Origin: an uncultured Prevotella sp.
GTDB lineage: Bacteria; Bacteroidota; Bacteroidia; Bacteroidales; Bacteroidaceae
Assembly: GCA_900315765.1 (NCBI GenBank)
Contig: ONAK01000002.1
Coordinates: 1 to 64,000 of the forward strand
Reading direction: 5' to 3'
DNA: 64,000 nucleotides
Positions within the stretch are counted from its first letter, which is position 1; every line of letters starts with the position of its first letter. Under the pieces are notes generated by a model, which had not been told where the DNA came from, searched no databases, and saw only the letters and a list, made by a program, of their open reading frames with translations. Shown piece after piece: positions 62,077 through 64,000 of this stretch. The translations under genes and the position numbers were made by a program.

Positions 62077-64000
62077 ATGGCAGAAGAAGTGCAATTGAAC
62101 CAAGAGGAGAAAGATGACCAGATTATAAACGAAGCGTTTGAAAAACTACTGAACGACTATATCGCATCGCGTCATCGTAAGAAAGTAGACCTGATTACAA
62201 AGGCCTTTAACTTTGCGCGCCAGGCCCACAAGGGAGTACGCCGACTCTCGGGCGAGCCATATATCATGCACCCCATCGCTGTGGCTCAGATAGCCTGCAG
62301 CGAAGTAGGACTGGGCTCAACAAGTATCTGTGCCGCACTGCTGCACGACGTGGTTGAGGATACCGACTACACGGTTGAGGATATTGAGAACATCTTCGGT
62401 GCAAAGATTGCACAGATTGTTGACGGACTGACCAAGATCAGTGGTGGTATCTTCGGTGAACAGGCTTCGGCACAGGCCGAGAACTTCAAGAAGCTGCTGC
62501 TGACGATGAGCGACGACATCCGCGTCATCATCATCAAGATTTGCGACCGTCTTCACAACATGCGAACACTGGAGAGTCAGCCGGCCAACAAGCAGTATAA
62601 GATTGCGGGCGAGACACTGTATATCTACGCCCCTCTGGCAAACCGACTGGGTCTGAACAAGATAAAGACAGAACTGGAGAACCTGAGCTTCAGGTTTGAG
62701 CATCCCGACGAATATGCATCGATTGAGTCGAAACTGAAACAGACCAGTGATGCCCGTGACGAGCTGTTCTCACAATTTACAACGCCAATCGAGGACGCCC
62801 TGAAGCAGATGGGCATCAAATATGAAATCAAGGAACGTGTAAAGACACCTTATTCTATATGGAACAAGATGCAGAACAAGCACGTGAGCTTTGAGGAGAT
62901 TTACGATATTCTGGCTGTACGCATCATCTTCACGCCCAACAACCGCGAGGAAGAGGTTAACGAGTGCTTTAATATCTACGTCGCCATATCGAAGATATAC
63001 AAGAGTCACCCCGACCGTCTGCGCGACTGGCTCTCGCAGCCGAAGGCCAACGGCTATCAGGCGCTGCACGTCACACTGATGTCGAAACAGGGTCAGTGGA
63101 TTGAGGTACAGATACGTTCTGACCGTATGGACGAGATTGCCGAGCAGGGATTTGCTGCCCACTGGAAGTATAAGGACGGCGTGGAAGAGGAGTATACCGA
63201 GGACGAGAACGAGCTGAACGAGTGGTTGCGAACCATCAAGGAGATTCTGGACGACCCCCAGCCCGACGCCATGGACTTCCTCGACACCATCAAACTGAAC
63301 TTGTTTGCGAGCGAGATATTCGTGTTCACACCAAAGGGCGAGATTCGTACGTTGCCCGCTGGATGTACGGCACTCGACTTCGCTTTCTCAATACACACCT
63401 TCCTGGGCAGCCATTGTATCGGCGCCAAGGTCAACCACAAGCTGGTGCCACTGAGCTATAAGCTGCAGAGCGGCGACCAGGTGGAGATTCTCACCTCTAA
63501 GTCGCAGCACGTCAATGCCGAATGGATAAACTTCGTGTCGACAGCCAAGGCAAAGGCCAAGATTCAGGCCATTCTGCGCCGCGACAACCGTGAGACGCAG
63601 CGCGAGGGTGAGGAGATACTGAACGAGTTCCTGAAGAAAAACGGCTTTGAGCCCTCAACAGTACTGGTCGACAAACTGGCCGAATTCCACGAATACCGTG
63701 GGCGCAACGAGTTCTTTCAGGGACTGGGCGAGAAAATTGTGCTGCTGGGCGAGAAGGACGTCGACGAGTTGAACGGTAAGAACAAGGACGAAGACAGCGG
63801 CAAGGGCTGGCGAAAATACATACCGTTTGTGGGCAGCGACAAGAAGAAAAAGGAGGAAGCACCCAAGCAAGAGCTGTTTGTGGTGCCCGACAAGTTCAAT
63901 CGCAAGAAGCCTGTCTACATCTCAGAAGAGAACATCAAACAGTATAAGTTCATGGGCTGCTGTCACCCGATACCAGGTGACGATGCCTTGGGATATATCA
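62077..64000 (+). CDS. RelA/SpoT (p)ppGpp synthetase/hydrolase, 3' end cut
   Basis: An ORF open to the window end: 641 complete codons. The HD hydrolase domain has GEPYIMHPIAVAQI and LLHDVVEDT (about 91) with the remaining His/Asp ligands, ICDRLHNMRTL; the synthetase domain includes VKTPYSIWNKM, DILAVRIIF and NGYQALHVTLM...IEVQIRSDRMDEIAEQGFAAHWKYK; TGS follows at about 405-465 (FVFTPKGEIRTLPAGCTALDFAFSIH). Both activities look intact, so it is a bifunctional Rel-type enzyme of the stringent response. ATG at 62077, 33 bp after mltD. Confidence 0.93.
   Translation, partial: MAEEVQLNQEEKDDQIINEAFEKLLNDYIASRHRKKVDLITKAFNFARQAHKGVRRLSGEPYIMHPIAVAQIACSEVGLGSTSICAALLHDVVEDTDYTVEDIENIFGAKIAQIVDGLTKISGGIFGEQASAQAENFKKLLLTMSDDIRVIIIKICDRLHNMRTLESQPANKQYKIAGETLYIYAPLANRLGLNKIKTELENLSFRFEHPDEYASIESKLKQTSDARDELFSQFTTPIEDALKQMGIKYEIKERVKTPYSIWNKMQNKHVSFEEIYDILAVRIIFTPNNREEEVNECFNIYVAISKIYKSHPDRLRDWLSQPKANGYQALHVTLMSKQGQWIEVQIRSDRMDEIAEQGFAAHWKYKDGVEEEYTEDENELNEWLRTIKEILDDPQPDAMDFLDTIKLNLFASEIFVFTPKGEIRTLPAGCTALDFAFSIHTFLGSHCIGAKVNHKLVPLSYKLQSGDQVEILTSKSQHVNAEWINFVSTAKAKAKIQAILRRDNRETQREGEEILNEFLKKNGFEPSTVLVDKLAEFHEYRGRNEFFQGLGEKIVLLGEKDVDELNGKNKDEDSGKGWRKYIPFVGSDKKKKEEAPKQELFVVPDKFNRKKPVYISEENIKQYKFMGCCHPIPGDDALGYI

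Overview
The window reads as chromosome of a Bacteroidales bacterium close to Prevotella (in the broad sense). The evidence is the recurring Bacteroidetes promoter (TTTG, 19-21 bp, TAnnTTTG) before many genes, the TonB-receptor/DUF4249 pair, the gene orders guaB-PPIase-PPIase-OstA-mutL and parA-parB-DUF5683-lytic transglycosylase-relA/spoT, a 33-residue 'smalltalk' protein, and two proteins with BT4734/VirE-like N-termini. Families are assigned from sequence patterns only; no database search was possible.

Layout. 0-1 kb: HU-like DNA-binding protein, a 28-bp tandem repeat, and a smalltalk-type small protein. 1-19 kb: housekeeping and envelope genes (RNA-binding CvfB, LolD, a cation/proton antiporter, asd, a TonB receptor with its DUF4249 partner, cdsA-ftsH-rsfS, tRNA-Gln, a DUF349 protein, corA, a peptidase, a flippase-like protein). 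19-24 kb: a 34-aa membrane peptide gene, a five-gene lipoprotein/LysM operon, and upstream of it a consensus promoter feeding a strongly structured RNA of about 320 nt. 24-28 kb: two unrecognised small genes and a BT4734-like primase/ATPase-type gene, preceded by 22-bp-spaced repeats. 28-47 kb: rsmA, guanine deaminase, tRNA-Tyr, a promoter-to-terminator segment without an ORF (candidate RNA), a MATE pump, tRNA-Val, mutL, OstA-like, two SurA-like isomerases, guaB, a secreted protein, recQ, clpX, clpP, tig. 47-51 kb: lptB, mlaE-mlaF-type genes, then an RsbW/RsbV-like pair and a kinase-like ATPase. 51.6-54.6 kb: a 3.0-kb unit bounded by 115-bp inverted repeats that carries a VirE-like ATPase gene, a small Cys-rich protein gene and, between them, a 22-bp iteron-like array. 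54.7-64 kb: thioredoxin-like protein, DUF5020 protein, lpxB, surE, parAB, DUF5683, lytic transglycosylase, and relA/spoT cut by the window end.

Most striking: (1) the inverted-repeat-bounded VirE unit has no transposase, six copies of GGTrACAACAAAA in its ends and an internal 22-bp palindromic array, and looks like a small integrated replicon or an unrecognised mobile unit; (2) the structured RNA before the lipoprotein operon is either a free small RNA or a long attenuating leader; (3) several short AT-rich interspersed repeats have entered coding sequences in frame (mutL, the BT4734-like gene, a lipoprotein signal peptide, and a 9-bp minisatellite in surE). Several genes also have their ATG 4-8 nt after the -7 box, suggesting leaderless mRNAs.
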